Assembly: GCA_019009955.1 (NCBI GenBank)
Contig: CM032233.1
Location: 93,224,501-93,288,500 of the forward strand
Source of the DNA: Riptortus pedestris
Taxonomy: Eukaryota; Arthropoda; Insecta; Hemiptera; Alydidae
Direction: 5' to 3'
DNA length: 64,000 bases
Positions 12,082-24,660 of this stretch are shown here, piece by piece. Made by a program: the position numbers and the translations under genes. How positions within the stretch are numbered: the stretch's first letter is position 1; each line of letters begins with the position of its first letter. Below the pieces are notes generated by a model. It was given only the letters and a program-made list of their open reading frames with translations. It was not told where the DNA came from and did no database searches.

Positions 12082-12553
12082 AGAAGTATATTCGACAGTA
12101 ATATCATTTAATTATTTATGTATGGGTTTCCAAAAAATTACATAATTAATATCGGGTATTGAAGTTAGTAGAAGGATGAATGTTAGATGATTTGTGCTTG
12201 TGTATTTCAGAGTAGGTAGGGAGCGCGGTTAATATAAGCTATATTATATCCAGGAAACGTCATGGCATAGAGATTTACTTTGAGCTCAAAGCGTAAAATG
12301 GTTAATAATCTCTGTCGGAACATGAACTTCATATTGAATGATTGCCATAATGTAAATTTTGTAAATACGTACAGACGAAGAGGGTTGAAAATACCCTCCA
12401 ATTTACAACAATGGTCATAGAAATCTCTTTATCGATAATTTAAACATTTAATCCATTATGAATATACTAGATGTCGATTTAATAACTTCAGGATATCCTG
12501 CTAACCTGGAGCTAATACAAGAACATTGTATTTTTAAAACAAAAAATGTCTTT
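12082..12553. other. Inter-element spacer, no gene seen
   Basis: AT-rich sequence between two HINE copies. A 64-codon minus-strand ORF at 12207-12401 has no recognisable domain and is probably chance. Confidence 0.4.
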
Positions 12554-12670
12554 TAGCAGATTTTTCTTAAGGGGAATCAACTATTGACGTTGTACTCAAG
12601 ACGCGATTTTCGAAAAATTCCATCGTCCATCGCTCCTATCAAGGAGATGACGAAAATGAGGTTCGTACAA

Positions 12671-12755
<85 letters not shown>

Positions 12756-14330
12756 TGTCAACGCTCTAGGGGTCGTACTTTTATTTTAATTTAAAATTAT
12801 TTATTAACGTCCACTTTTTAGCAACGAAGGCTAATTTGGACGGGTAATCTACAGGTTACCACCCTTTTCTAGCCAGGGTGGGACTAAGGATTTTATTTAT
12901 AGAATTCCACCACTAAATAAATTCCTCTGCCCAGGCGGGAATCGAACTCACCAGTCTAGGTTTACCATGTGAGATTAAGGTTAACGCTTAAACTCACTTG
13001 GCTAACCTGAGCCCCAATTTTTATTTGATCGTTACCAAAATTGATATCTGAACGTTTTATTTTAAAATAAATGATCAAGTTTTTTAATTGCTGAAATCCG
13101 ACTTTTGGGAGGGCTGCTTAGAGGGGGAATTTCGAAAATTCAAAATATTTCCGAAAAATAGTATGTCTTATTGCATATGTAATATTCTATGAGCATTGTT
13201 ATGTACCAGTTTTCTCTATATTGAATATTAAAGGAGGTATTTCGATATTTTAGTTTTTGGACCCCCACTCATACTCATGTCTTATTAAAAATAAGCTGTT
13301 ATATCATGAACGAGATTAAATACAAAATATGGTTTTCATTGAACTTTTACTTTGTGAGATACATGCAAATTCGTTGTGTGATGACGTAACCAATAAAGAT
13401 TTTATGTTCTTGCCTCGAAAGTGTTTGTTTCATCTCTATCATAGTCGATATTTAATCCTTTTCAGTCAACACTAAAGACCATATTTGTTATTGAATGAAA
13501 TCGGAGCTGAATAGGGGAGTTTCGAGGGGGGGGGGGTGAACTTAACTTCGTTTTTAAACAGCTGGCTAGAAAAAAAAAACATCAAGACTACTGATAACGG
13601 AACTCAGTCGGAGAAAAGTTGGAATTTATAAGGGAACCAAAACTCAAAATTTGTGATATCTCCCTTTGTATGCACCCTACACGATCAGTATATTTAAACA
13701 TCTAGAAATGAAATTTTCAAATGCTGTTATCAAGCGCAATTTTTTGAAGTTACTGATGGTTGAGACCTCAAGCATTAGCTGATAAGTATTAACAAGATTC
13801 CTTGACATAATTTTCTTGAGGTCAAATGACCATTTTACTGAGAAATTCCTTCAAATTTCAGTAACTTTAGCGAAGTGCGAAATTTATATATATTGTGTGT
13901 GTGATTTTAAAATTTAATAGAACCAATCTCATTGTGAATGTAATTTTCTACAAGTCTTCTTATATGCATTTTCCCTCTATCCTGAATATTAACCTCAATA
14001 TTTGATTTTTTTTTTGCTTTAGTTTTCAGTAAACCACCACCTCTACTCATATCATATTATCAACATCCTGTTATACCATTGACCACTTTCATAGCAAATA
14101 TTGTTTTCATTGAAACTTTTTTGTGCGAGATACATACGACTACGTCAAGTGATGAAGATACCGATTAACATTTAGCGGTTTTGGCTGGAAAATAGTTATT
14201 TGTTCTGAACCATAAACTATATTTTAATAGTTTCTAACTATATTTTAGAATTCTAATGATCTAATGAGTTAATGGCTGAAATCTTGTGGCATAACAGCAC
14301 GTGGGAAATCTGTTTAGTTTACGCAGTTAC
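12554..14330 (+). mobile_element. HINE-like element, long two-module copy with nested SINE
   Basis: It starts AGCAGATTTTTCTTAAGG, with an (AT)n to (GT)n tract at 12674-12754. It is interrupted by a SINE at about 12790-13016 and by about 360 bp of unrelated sequence at roughly 13545-13905. It ends with GGGAAATCTGTTTAGTTTACGCAG near 14325. Two tandem core modules are present (GATATCTGAACGTTTTA at about 13031 and CGATATTTAATCCTTTTCAG at about 13446). Confidence 0.65.
12790..13016 (-). mobile_element. tRNA-derived SINE, minus strand, complete head
   Basis: Read on the minus strand it starts GGGGCTCAGGTTAGCC, an A-box-like region, continues through GAGTTCGATTCCCGCC (B box), and a body with CCCACCCTGGCTAGAAAAGG. 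It ends at TGGACGTTAATAAATAATTT. This is the same family as the copies at 9345 and 46934. A roughly 9-bp TTTTATTT target duplication flanks it. Confidence 0.75.
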
Positions 14331-14934
14331 TTCTTCTTACATTTTCCTGAACATTGGAAATATATTTTTGAATGTAAAACTGAAAAACTAAATCAAAACA
14401 CTAATATGACGAAAAGTAAACATCATAAAATAGAACAATTCTTTGTTGGTTCCATCGTTGATCATGTTTTTCCAAAGTGATAAATCGTCGTGATTCGAGT
14501 TAAATAGCGAGTTCTGGCGTCTCAATTTGTTTGAATTATATCGTGACAAAGGTAGGAAGCTAAAAATTGGTCGTAACTTCTTGAGATTTATTACTAAAAT
14601 AGCTGAGTTTTTTTGAGCTATAGCTCTAGCACTTCATACCACTTCCTCATACATGAAAATAACAATGTGTCCTCATTTGCATATGTAGGAATGCAATTGA
14701 TGATGCATAAAATATCAGTCGTTGCACATTTCTCCGAATACTCGTGACCTACTTGTATAACACAATGAATAAATAAAATCTATTTCCGTTTTTATATAAT
14801 ATGCCATGAATAATTGAAAGCAATAGGCTATGAATATTAGTTCTTCAATATACGTTTAAATGTCAGGAAAAACGTTACTAATATTAACAGCCCATTTGAG
14901 CGAAAATAAAATATTATTTTGAATAAAAAATGGG
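14331..14934. other. No gene seen
   Basis: AT-rich spacer between HINE copies; no ORF, repeat terminus or RNA gene recognised. Confidence 0.4.
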
Positions 14935-15206
14935 TTTAGTGGAGGAATTCGAAAATTCAAAATATCTCCATTATTATGAGTCAGACGGAAAAATGTTATA
15001 GAATCAATCTTGTTTAACTATTGATGCCCTAAAATTACTGTTCTATATAATTTTTCGTAACTCAAATATTAAGCGAGTTATTCGTACTTTCTTGTCTTGT
15101 ACAATTCTTATCGGAATTTCACTTAGTAATTTAGAATATATGGAAGTATAGCAAGTGGAAAAATTGCTTAGTTTACGCATCCCGTCTCTGAAGGACCTAC
15201 CTGGGG
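14935..15206 (+). mobile_element. HINE-like fragment, 5'-truncated
   Basis: It starts at GGGTTTAGTGGAGG, matches the second-module subfamily (CTATTGATGCCCTAAAATTACTG) and ends with a decayed terminus, AAATTGCTTAGTTTACGCATCCC. It is the last HINE before a long HINE-free tract. Confidence 0.6.
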
Positions 15207-18200
15207 TGTTATCTTAGTTTGGTTTACAAATTATTTGCAACATGAAAGTTACTCCATTGAGCAGATGGTTGTATTATCTTCTACATAAACGGGTCCAGTC
15301 ATTATTTTACACATTGCTATAATAATTGTGAGCAGCGTCGATTTCACTTACATTTTATCTTATTTTATTTACAATTAAAAGTTTTGACTCATATACATAA
15401 CGCAGCATTCAAAGTCTACAATTTATATAGTAGTCAAGTACAGGTGCAACAAGCAAAAGATATTTTTAGACTGGTGAAACTAATTAATTTGGTTTGGAGA
15501 ACCAACTTGGCAGAAGCTGGATGAAGTTGCGAATTACAAAGTTTATTGTAGCAGTTATACACAGAGTATCTATATGTGGCAGATGCAATCACTTCAACTG
15601 TGAATGAGATCAACAAACATTACAAATATACGTTTGAAGAGATATTATAACATTTACAAAATTCAAATTTCACATACTTAATTTGAGATATTCCTAGTTA
15701 CCCACTCCAACATAGTTAATAAAAAACACTCCTAAAATATATTTTCATGTGGAAACAAAAAATTTCTTCATGTAAAATTATATTTTGTTTACTAGTTTAA
15801 GAACAAAAGTAAAATAGTACCCAAACTAGTCTTAGCTGATTTCTTGCTGGTTGAATTTCCTTATTTTTTCACAATTGCTATTTTCATTGTTGAAAAAAGA
15901 AATGTAAACAGGTTTTTTTATTATCATTAAGTATGTCTGCTGAGTATGAAAAGAATGCCTGAAAAGGTTTCGAGTATTTTTTCCTATTATAGTCTCTGCT
16001 ATAATAGCAGTACTCCACAGATAAGTTAATAAGCCTTATTAATTTTCACTTCAAGACGTAATTCAGAAAACAATGCTCTGAGAGGAATTCAAAACCATTT
16101 TAAAGTAGTTTGTGAACTTATTATAATTCTACCTAAAAGAAAAGTAATCTACCTAACTTCATCTTCTTTTTATTTTTACAAAAAGTAAAACTACACGAAT
16201 GAATAGAACAATACAGAACCTCTGGGAGATAACATTTCACAAAAGGCTGAGACTAATCGGATTAACAAGGTTCATAATATAAAATAAGATAATTCAAAAT
16301 AAAGAATTTCAAAATATTTAGTGTCTTACTTATGCATAAACACAAAACAGGGAAAAAACATAAATGAAGTGCTTTCTATCATTTCTCTAACACCAGGGCC
16401 AAAAAATGATCACGATCTCAAACCAATGCTGAACAGTAACAAATAATAGGAACAGTCTACCTCTGTACCTTGGGTATTTGTCAACTTAAAAACAAAATTA
16501 TGTTTGAATGTCACATATAATAAATAAATAAGTTGTAAAATATGGATACCGATTAACTCTTTTTGTGGCAGTGTCAACAAATTATGCGTCCTGCAATAAT
16601 AGAACAATTAAAGTATTTACTCAAAAACTTGCAGTTTATTTTAAAAAATTGAGATTATAAAATGATTTCGTAAAAGATTTTTTTCATTTTGTCATTTATG
16701 TAACACATGTATTTTTGAATTAAAAAAATATATTTTAGGCAATAAATAAATTTTACTAATCCATAAACTTTATAGCTGAGTGTGACATAGCCATTCTACA
16801 GCTTTTAATTGTGCTGCTAATGGTGTCAAAATATTACGCATTGTGTTGTTTTAGAACACCATAAGTTTCATCAACGCACTCCAAGTTTTCAGTATTGGCT
16901 TCTTTTAAATGTATCGAATTTTCGTAGATTGATTTTCTTTTTTTAAGGTTTAATAATTATTTGAATATAAATTAAATTTCATTAACTTTATTAAATATTC
17001 ATATTCTCAAACAGACATGTATACTTATAGAATAAGCTGACACGTATAGATGTGCCTGGGTGGTAAATATAAAAGAAAATGTAACACTAAATGACAATAT
17101 CCAAATTAAAAGATAGGAAAATATAAGTGAAATAAGCATTAAAAATTGAAATATATATTCTTTAATTTATTACATAATCTATGGGTTGTCTTCACGACTT
17201 TTAATATTTATATAAAGATAATCCGTTTAGTATTTAGACATATTTCTTTTGGGACATTCTATTTTATTTTTAGGACCCAACATTCTGCCCTGAGGTATTG
17301 ATTGTAATCAGCTGAATTGGTTTAATCACCATAATATGTTTAATCAGTCGGCCGGCCTTAGCGAGTGAAAGCTCCAAAATCATAATGCAGTCTTTGGCGG
17401 TGAAATGATATTATCCTTTTAATGAGACGTTTAAGGAAAGCGAAAATAGCAGCAAAAGCATTAAAGTGATTTGAAGATCTCTTAAGCTTTCATTTGTTCC
17501 ACTTTCCGCCTTATCATAAGCCAATTGAATTAATTTATATAGGTCATGAAGTCACTGTATACATGCGAGCGCGTGAGTGTGTTACACTTTAGGAAAATGG
17601 TCTAACTACTTTAAGCAAGAAGTCTCTTATTCAATGAATAGAAATGACGTGGATGTTTTAAAGAATAAACATATATGATCAGAGCGTGTGTATGTAACAC
17701 CAAAACAATATTTAAATTAAAGTTGAACTAAAAAAGGAAATGCTCTCGCTTTTTTTGGTTAGCTCTAGAAATAAATTTATTTTACACACCGAACAAAATG
17801 AATTTTTCTAAAACACATATTATAATTCTTTGCCCAATACTGATCAGCATCATGTATGTTGTATTTAAAATTATATTTTAATAGATGAATGCTTACAAAA
17901 AAGTAATAATGCTGGAAAGAAATGCATTGGTGGCAAAGAAGAGGTTCCAATACAGCACAATATAACGAATTTATTACAACTTGAAACCATTAGCCACAGG
18001 CAAAAAGTTATTGATATACTAATGCTAACGCATACATTTTAATAGGGGGTTGGAGGTAAATAATCCTGCAGAACAAATTAATGTTATAAAAGTAATTCAT
18101 CAGGGAAAGACTGGTAAGCTTCGGTTTTGTGTTTATTTCTCGCCTATATTATTTGCAAACTCTGAGGCCTCTTAATCCTTCTTAATCCCCATCATATTTT

Positions 18201-20614
18201 TTTTTCTTATCGGACACGCGACATGGGGGCCAGAAAACAAGCTAAATATATTACATCATTATTCGAACTCATTTAAATAATTTTGTTTTACAAATCTACA
18301 AAATTTTACCCCAATCTTTCACGAGTTTAATTCTATATAAAAGCGTTTAACATTGCACAGATATATTAGCGTTCCCTTAAGTTTTTGAAAAGGTTTTGAA
18401 GAATATATTAAAGTAATAGTTGAATAACAGTCAATTTAGCTATAAAAAGTACCTCATAAAACTCAAATGTATATTAGTGAGAAAATAAAACAAAAAACCT
18501 CATAGATCAGAGGCAAAATAGGTCCTCATTATGTTGCCTACCTTTTTGCATTCATATTTACTGTTAGTAGATTGAAGTACTTAGATTAGTACTTCGATTT
18601 TTCCCGCAATCTTAATCTAACCAATATTACTGACGGAAAACAATCTGCCCCATAATATAACTAATATTATATTTAAACAAATTAAATAAACTCATAAATA
18701 GAAATCCATAAAAACTCTCTTATTGCGGATAAAGGGCGATAGTTCTTTAATTATTTTTGTAAGAACAACGAATTAGATTTTGTACACAACCTCCTTAAAT
18801 TATGATAAATACTGAGGGATTAGGTGTAGTCATCATACACGTTATACATATAATTAAGTAGGATTAAATAATTGAAAATGAAAAACTATTTAACTTAAAG
18901 GACCCTACGGAAATGTAGATTTCATTATTCCAAATTAGAAAAAAATGAATTAATTGAAACATTATGTTTTTAGAAAGGAATACCGGCTTAACACAATTTT
19001 GTAGAACGTATTAGAGGATTTCAGTCTTAAAATTGGATTAATGGTAACCAATTCTACACAGATAAATAATTAGTAATACATAATCATTAATTTATCTAAA
19101 TGTTTCTTATGAAAAGAACATATCTAGTTTTCATAAATTTTGTCGTTTTATTTTTATTGATCAATAAACTTTTAAACTAAAAAGTGATAATTAATTCCGT
19201 TTAACATTTAAAATTTTTCCCTACATTTATACTGCATACTTGATGATATAATAATACTGATCATGTATTATTCGTAGCAGTAAAGTTTTGCTGCAAGAAA
19301 ATCCTTTACCACAAATCCATCTAAAATAAACTTAATTTCCTCAAAAGTCTCGTATCCAATTCCCATACATTAATTTCATATTCCATCTCTAATCTCTGAA
19401 GTGTAAAACAGCGAGAAGAAACTCGACTGCTTAATCATCTAATGGACAAGCATAAATAAATATTTAATTCGAAAATATACCCATGCCCTATACAAAACGC
19501 TCTTTCTCCAATTACTTTTTGCTAGAATTGTTTCGGCTTTAACTTTGCGATTTTCTAAATATACTGTTTTTGATCTCTTTTTTTCATTTGATATCGAAAA
19601 TTTATAAAAATAATAGCATTAAAAATGTATTATTACTCTGTTAAATTTAATTTGGACGGTTTAACATCAATGGAACTTATGCAGTATCAGATTTATTCAT
19701 TTTAATGAAATATTTACAGTATTGTAATAATCTATCTCTTTTTTACGTTAAAAAGATTGATATTAAATTAATCTGTAGACGTTTCTCTTTCATTTCCATG
19801 CAGTTTCGAATTTTATTGTGAATTATATATTAATATCACTGTTCTGATCTCATAAAATACGAATTTAATTAATAGATTAACATAATAGCTGAAACATCAA
19901 TACAGTTTTTTATAATGGTACTCTGAATGAAAGAAGTACAGTATATTGGTGATAGTCAAGGCTTTAATCCGGCAATAAAAGTCTCGATAATGAATCTCGT
20001 GGAAGGTCAGAAACAAAGATGGATGATGGTGAAATAAATGCTTAAGTACTCCCCGATCCACACCAATTAAGTGGAAACTTTCAAAACTTATAAACGTCAG
20101 CAATACTTCTGTTGTACAACTTAGTACTGGAGGGAAAATCAAAAAATAGATGAGCCATCACATATATGGTGGCACATGATATTAATAATCCCCAATATAT
20201 AAAGTTACAAAATTTTCTCATTGTTGCTATTGAGAAAAGAAAGTTAATCGTCTAATAACAACTAATGAAATCTTAGACGATGCATGCCGATCAGGGTTCT
20301 GGATTACCAAGGGGCCTCCATTGCACTTACGGAAGGCAATAATCACAGTTGAGGGGGTTATGACTCGTTTAATTAATTAAAACATCCACCGTATACAACT
20401 GACTTGCCTCCAAATCGGTAGAATGTTATCTAAGAGTTGACGTAATATGAAAAAAATACAATATTACAAAAGGGTGAAGAGGTAAAATGATTATTTTCTT
20501 GAATTTATTAAGTAAAGGCCCCCTTGAATAAGGATAAAAACCTTTTGAGGCATTAGACGAAACGCATTAATGATAAGGATTGTTATTTCTATAAAACATT
20601 TATTTTCAAACAAG
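15207..20614. other. AT-rich tract without genes; probable intron
   Basis: I see no coding exon, HINE, SINE or satellite here. A compositionally distinct patch (about 17345-17575, with GGCCGGCC and CGAGCGCG words) stands out and could be a conserved noncoding element. If the signal-peptide exon at 27841 is real, this tract lies downstream of it and is probably its first intron. Confidence 0.35.
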
Positions 20615-20870
20615 ACCCTAACATTATAAAATCCCATATAAAGAGTATAGCAAAATCAAGATCCTAACATTATAAAATCCCATATAAAGAGTAGGGCAAA
20701 ATCAAGATCCTAACATTATAAATTATAGCTAAAGAGTAGCTGACTTAGCTCTAACTTCACTATCCATTTAAAAAACCTAATTCTTCACTAAATATCTAAA
20801 ACTATTCTCATATTTACTCAATGAATAATTGAATACTTTTGTCATTAATGTATTACTTTCAGCTTATTTT
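20615..20870. repeat. Short copy of the 46-bp satellite element with its 3' flank
   Basis: About three units of AAGACCCTAACATTATAAAA plus TCCCATATAAAGAGTATAG are followed by AGCTGACTTAGCTCTAAC and CTATCCATTTAAAAAACC. The same unique flank follows the large array at 24.5 kb, so the tandem units are part of a dispersed element whose copy number varies. Confidence 0.75.
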
Positions 20871-21220
20871 CATTTTTTATTATATTTATAAGACTTATTG
20901 TTGAAATAGTACAACCTATTATTGTGTTATAGTTGCTTATTTTTGCAGTATTCATCAGATTTCTTTTTTTTTTCTTAGATAGCAAATGAAATTTTATTGT
21001 TGAAAACATTTTTTTTTCGTTTACCTAATATGCTAAAACTGAAATATTACGTGTTCCGAAAAAATAGCCTTATACCTCTCCACTAGCACTAGTTTAAGTA
21101 CTCTAGTTGTATTTAGTAAGCATATATCTAAATTGTTTCAAATTGACTTCAGGAGCCGAATTAATTTGAAATCTAACTGACTGAGCTGATCTCTATTTCT
21201 AAATCAGTCTTTATTTTTAA

Positions 21221-21223
<3 letters not shown>

Positions 21224-21271
<48 letters not shown>
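21224..21271. repeat. (AT)n microsatellite
   Basis: Perfect AT dinucleotide run, not associated with a HINE terminus in this case. Confidence 0.9.
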
Positions 21272-21275
<4 letters not shown>

Positions 21276-21639
21276 TTTACTAGAAGTTTAATTAATCTAA
21301 AACAAGAATTGTTAACAATTTTACTTGTATTTAATAATCACCTATCCAATTAAGTTCAAATCGTCTTCAGACGGCAACTTAAATTTTAGTAAAATCTACG
21401 TTAATTATTGTTCTTGGAAGAGTCACTATTACAATAGGAAATTTCACTTGTAAGAAAGTGATAACTTTATGTTAGTTATATATTTAGTTTTATTTATTTT
21501 GTATGGATAACTCTAAGCCAAATAAGTAACTCTGTGAGATAATAAATTAAAACGTTAATGATTTATTATTTTTATTAATTTTTGTGATAATTTAGAAACA
21601 GGCCTCCAAAATTGAAGCCTACTTACTATAAACGGATTG

Positions 21640-21905
21640 GTGGCTCAGTTCTAAAACCGGCATTGTAATCACTAGAAGTCTTTCTAAAAAAAGTGGAAAG
21701 AAGAATAACAAACTAAATATGTATTATGGATGTAGGTATGAAGTAGACATATTTGAGATCTGAATGTTTATCACAGGTGTACTGTGATTCCTGACTGAAA
21801 CGGGCTCAAATTTCCCTAGAGTCCCCCAAACCCACCTCGAATCTATACTTTCTAGACCTTTTCTTGACCAAACGTAACCTTCAAATTATTGATTATGACA
21901 CGGCA
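21640..21905. repeat. Dispersed repeat shared with 38635-38904
   Basis: The two segments share long stretches in the same orientation: GAAGAATAACAAACTAAATA, CAGACATATTTGAGATCTGA, and CCACCTCGAATCTATACTT followed by CTAGACCTTTTCTTG. I see no coding potential in either. The second copy sits between two minus-strand HINEs. Class unknown. Confidence 0.7.
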
Positions 21906-22084
21906 ACCAAAAGTAAAGTGAAATAAACTAAAAAGTGTAGCTAACAAGAATAATAGTTTATAACAATCATCAGGAAAATAGCGAACTTGAAATGATATTT
22001 GAGCTAGAGTCATCAATTAACGGCGAAATCAACTCCAAAGCAGTATCTTTTGTTAAAAATCTGTTGGAAAAATAAATGCTGACA

Positions 22085-22345
22085 AAGCGGCAAAGCAAGT
22101 GGACAGACATCGAAAAAGGGATGGCAATTAAAAGCCTTCATACCAGAAATTAAGATCCGTCAGGCAAACAAAATATTTATAAGCAACCCTGAAACTGGGC
22201 AGTTTACTAACAGAACATGGAGGGACTCAATACTACTTAAACAGATTTTGGCTGACACTGATTGACACTTGCCCATGTGACATAATAACCATTCAAACTT
22301 ACAGACACCTCCTTTATGAATGCACTTTACTGAATAACGCTAGCC
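22085..22345 (+). pseudogene. LINE ORF2 C-terminal remnant (R1/Jockey-like)
   Basis: Translation from about 22130 gives WQLKAFIPEIKIRQANK followed by FTNRTWRDSILLKQ. A +1 shift then gives DTCPCDIITIQTYRHLLYEC. That C-P-C...H-L-L-Y-E-C pattern is the cysteine/histidine knuckle that ends ORF2 in many R1- and Jockey-type non-LTR retrotransposons. Stops and the frameshift mark it as dead. Reverse transcriptase motifs are absent, so the clade is a guess. Confidence 0.45.
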
Positions 22346-23144
22346 ACTAAAACACTGGACTTTAGTCTAACAAACTTTGCTCTCTAAATTTCTATTAGAA
22401 CTTTCTACTAGAACAAATTTCATATGAAAATTAATTTCTCAGGTATTACCTGATCTCTATTTGTTGTTTCGTTATTTTAATTGCATTATAATAATTTTAA
22501 TTTTATTATTTATTTTTGTGTATCCCATTATTTAATTCATTGATTTTTATACTGTCTTTAATTTATTTATTTTAATTATTCTAGGATATATTTTCTCCAC
22601 CACATTTCTTTAACCATATGTAAAGACTGCATAAAGAAATAGAATAGCTAGGGAATCAGTATGAGGAAGAATTCCACAGTGCGGTACCACCACGAGAATG
22701 CCACGGCAGAGAACATAAACCGTCCTTTTCCACGATTACTGGAGAAGGGGGGGGGGGTCATCAATTGTAAAATTCCAGTAAGAGATAATAAAAAGAGAAC
22801 ACTGCACACTATTAGTTAGTATAATAGAAATAACTAAAGCCTTCCTTAGTCTCACGTACGTTAGGAACTTAAAACAAAATGAAATTAATTTCTTTAAATC
22901 ACTCTTGCAACTATACGGTGTGCCTGGAATATAAAAGGCTAACATACTCATGCCTACAATCAACTGGCTGTATACGCTCTTATCCATGAGCAATGAAAGA
23001 CTACCTAAATTATGCTACAACAGGTCATACCTCTTAGACCAGCCTTTCTCTTACAATGTCAGATACAATTGGACAACCCAAGTAAATCACCCAAAACCCA
23101 TGTAAAAGCATTACTTCGCAAAGCGGTTCAGGAAGACATGCGGC
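22346..23144. other. No gene seen
   Basis: AT-rich sequence, possibly the 3' untranslated region of the LINE remnant at its left end. A minus-strand ORF of 85 codons at 22736-22993 has no recognisable domain. A run of 12 G lies near 22747. Confidence 0.35.
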
Positions 23145-24660
23145 TAAATCAAGACTCAACATAATAAAGTCCAATGTAATGAGTAGTGTGACAAAATCAG
23201 GACCATACGCATTATAAAATCCCATATAAAGAGTATAGCTAAATCAAGGCCCTAACATTATAAAGGCATATACAAAGCGTCATGTGGCAAAATTAAGACC
23301 CTAACATTATAAAGGCATGTACAAAGCGTATAATGACAAAATCAACACCCTAAAATCATAAAATCTCATATAAAGAGTATAGCTAAATCAAGACCCTAAC
23401 ATTATAAAGGCATATACAAAGCGTAGTACGCCAAAATCAAGACCTTACCATTATAAAATCCCATATAAAGAGTATAGCTAAATCAAGACCCTAACATTAT
23501 AAAGGCATATACAAAGCGTAGTACGCCAAAATCAAGACCTTACCATTATAAATCCCATATAAAGAGTATAGCTAAATCAAGACCCTAACATTATAAAGGC
23601 ATATACAAAGCGTAGTACGCCAAAATCAAGGCCTTACCATTATAAAATCCCATATAAAGAGTATAGCTAAATCAAGACCCTTGCATTATAAAGGCATATA
23701 CAAAGCGTAGTACGCCAAAATCAAGACCTTACCATTATAAAATCCCATATAAAGAGTATAGCTAAATCAAGACCCTAACATTATAAAGGCATATACAAAG
23801 CGTAGTATGGCAAAATCAAGACCCTAACATCATAAAATCCCATATAAAGAGTATAGCTAAATCAAGACCCTAACATTATAAAATCCCATATAAAGAGTAT
23901 AGCTAAATCAAGACCCTAACATTATAAAATCCCATATAAAGAGTATAGCTAAATCAAGACCCTAACATTATAAAGGCATATACAAAGCGTAGTACGCCAA
24001 AATCAAGACCTTACCATTATAAAATCCCATATAAAGAGTATAGCTAAATCAAGACCCTTGCATTATAAAGGCATATACAAAGCGTAGTACGCCAAAATCA
24101 AGACCCTAACATTATAAAATCCCATATAAAGAGTATAGCTAAATCAAGACCCTTGCATTATAAAGGCATATACAAAGCCTAATGTGGCAAAATTAAGACC
24201 CTAACATTATAAAATCCCATATAAAGAGTATAGCTAAATCCAGGCCCTAACATTATAAAGGCATATACAAAGCTTAGTACGGCAAAATCAAGACCCTAAC
24301 ATCATAAAATCCCATATAATTAGTATAGCTAACTCCAGGTCCTAACATTATAAAGGCATATACAAAGCGTAATGTGGCAAAATTAAGACCCTAACATTAT
24401 AAAATCCCATATAAAGTGTATAGCTAAATCAAGACCCTAAAATTATAATACCAAATATGAAGGGTATGACTAAATCAAGACCCTAACATTATAAAATCCC
24501 ATATAAAGAGTATAGCTAAATGAAGATCCTAACATTATAAATTATAGCCAAAGAGGAGTAGCTGACTTAGCTCTAATTTCACTATCCATTTAAAAAAACC
24601 TATTTCAATTCTTCACTAAATCTCTAAAACTATTCTCATATTTACTCATGAAATTTCAAA
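23145..24660. repeat. Dimeric satellite array (46 + 49 bp, 95-bp higher-order period)
   Basis: Two related monomers alternate: one carries AAAATCCCATATAAAGAGTA (46 bp), the other AAAGGCATATACAAAGCGTA (49 bp). Both start with AAATCAAGACCCTAACATTA. The dimer period is 95 bp, as between the units at 23392 and 23487. Near 23830-23950 several 46-bp units occur in a row, and older, diverged units flank both ends. The right edge runs into the flank shared with 20745-20870. No ORF is implied. Confidence 0.9.

Noticed and set aside
23145..24660. CRISPR-like array
   Set aside because: The spacers between repeats are themselves related monomers, not unique, and the DNA is eukaryotic; it is a dimeric satellite.
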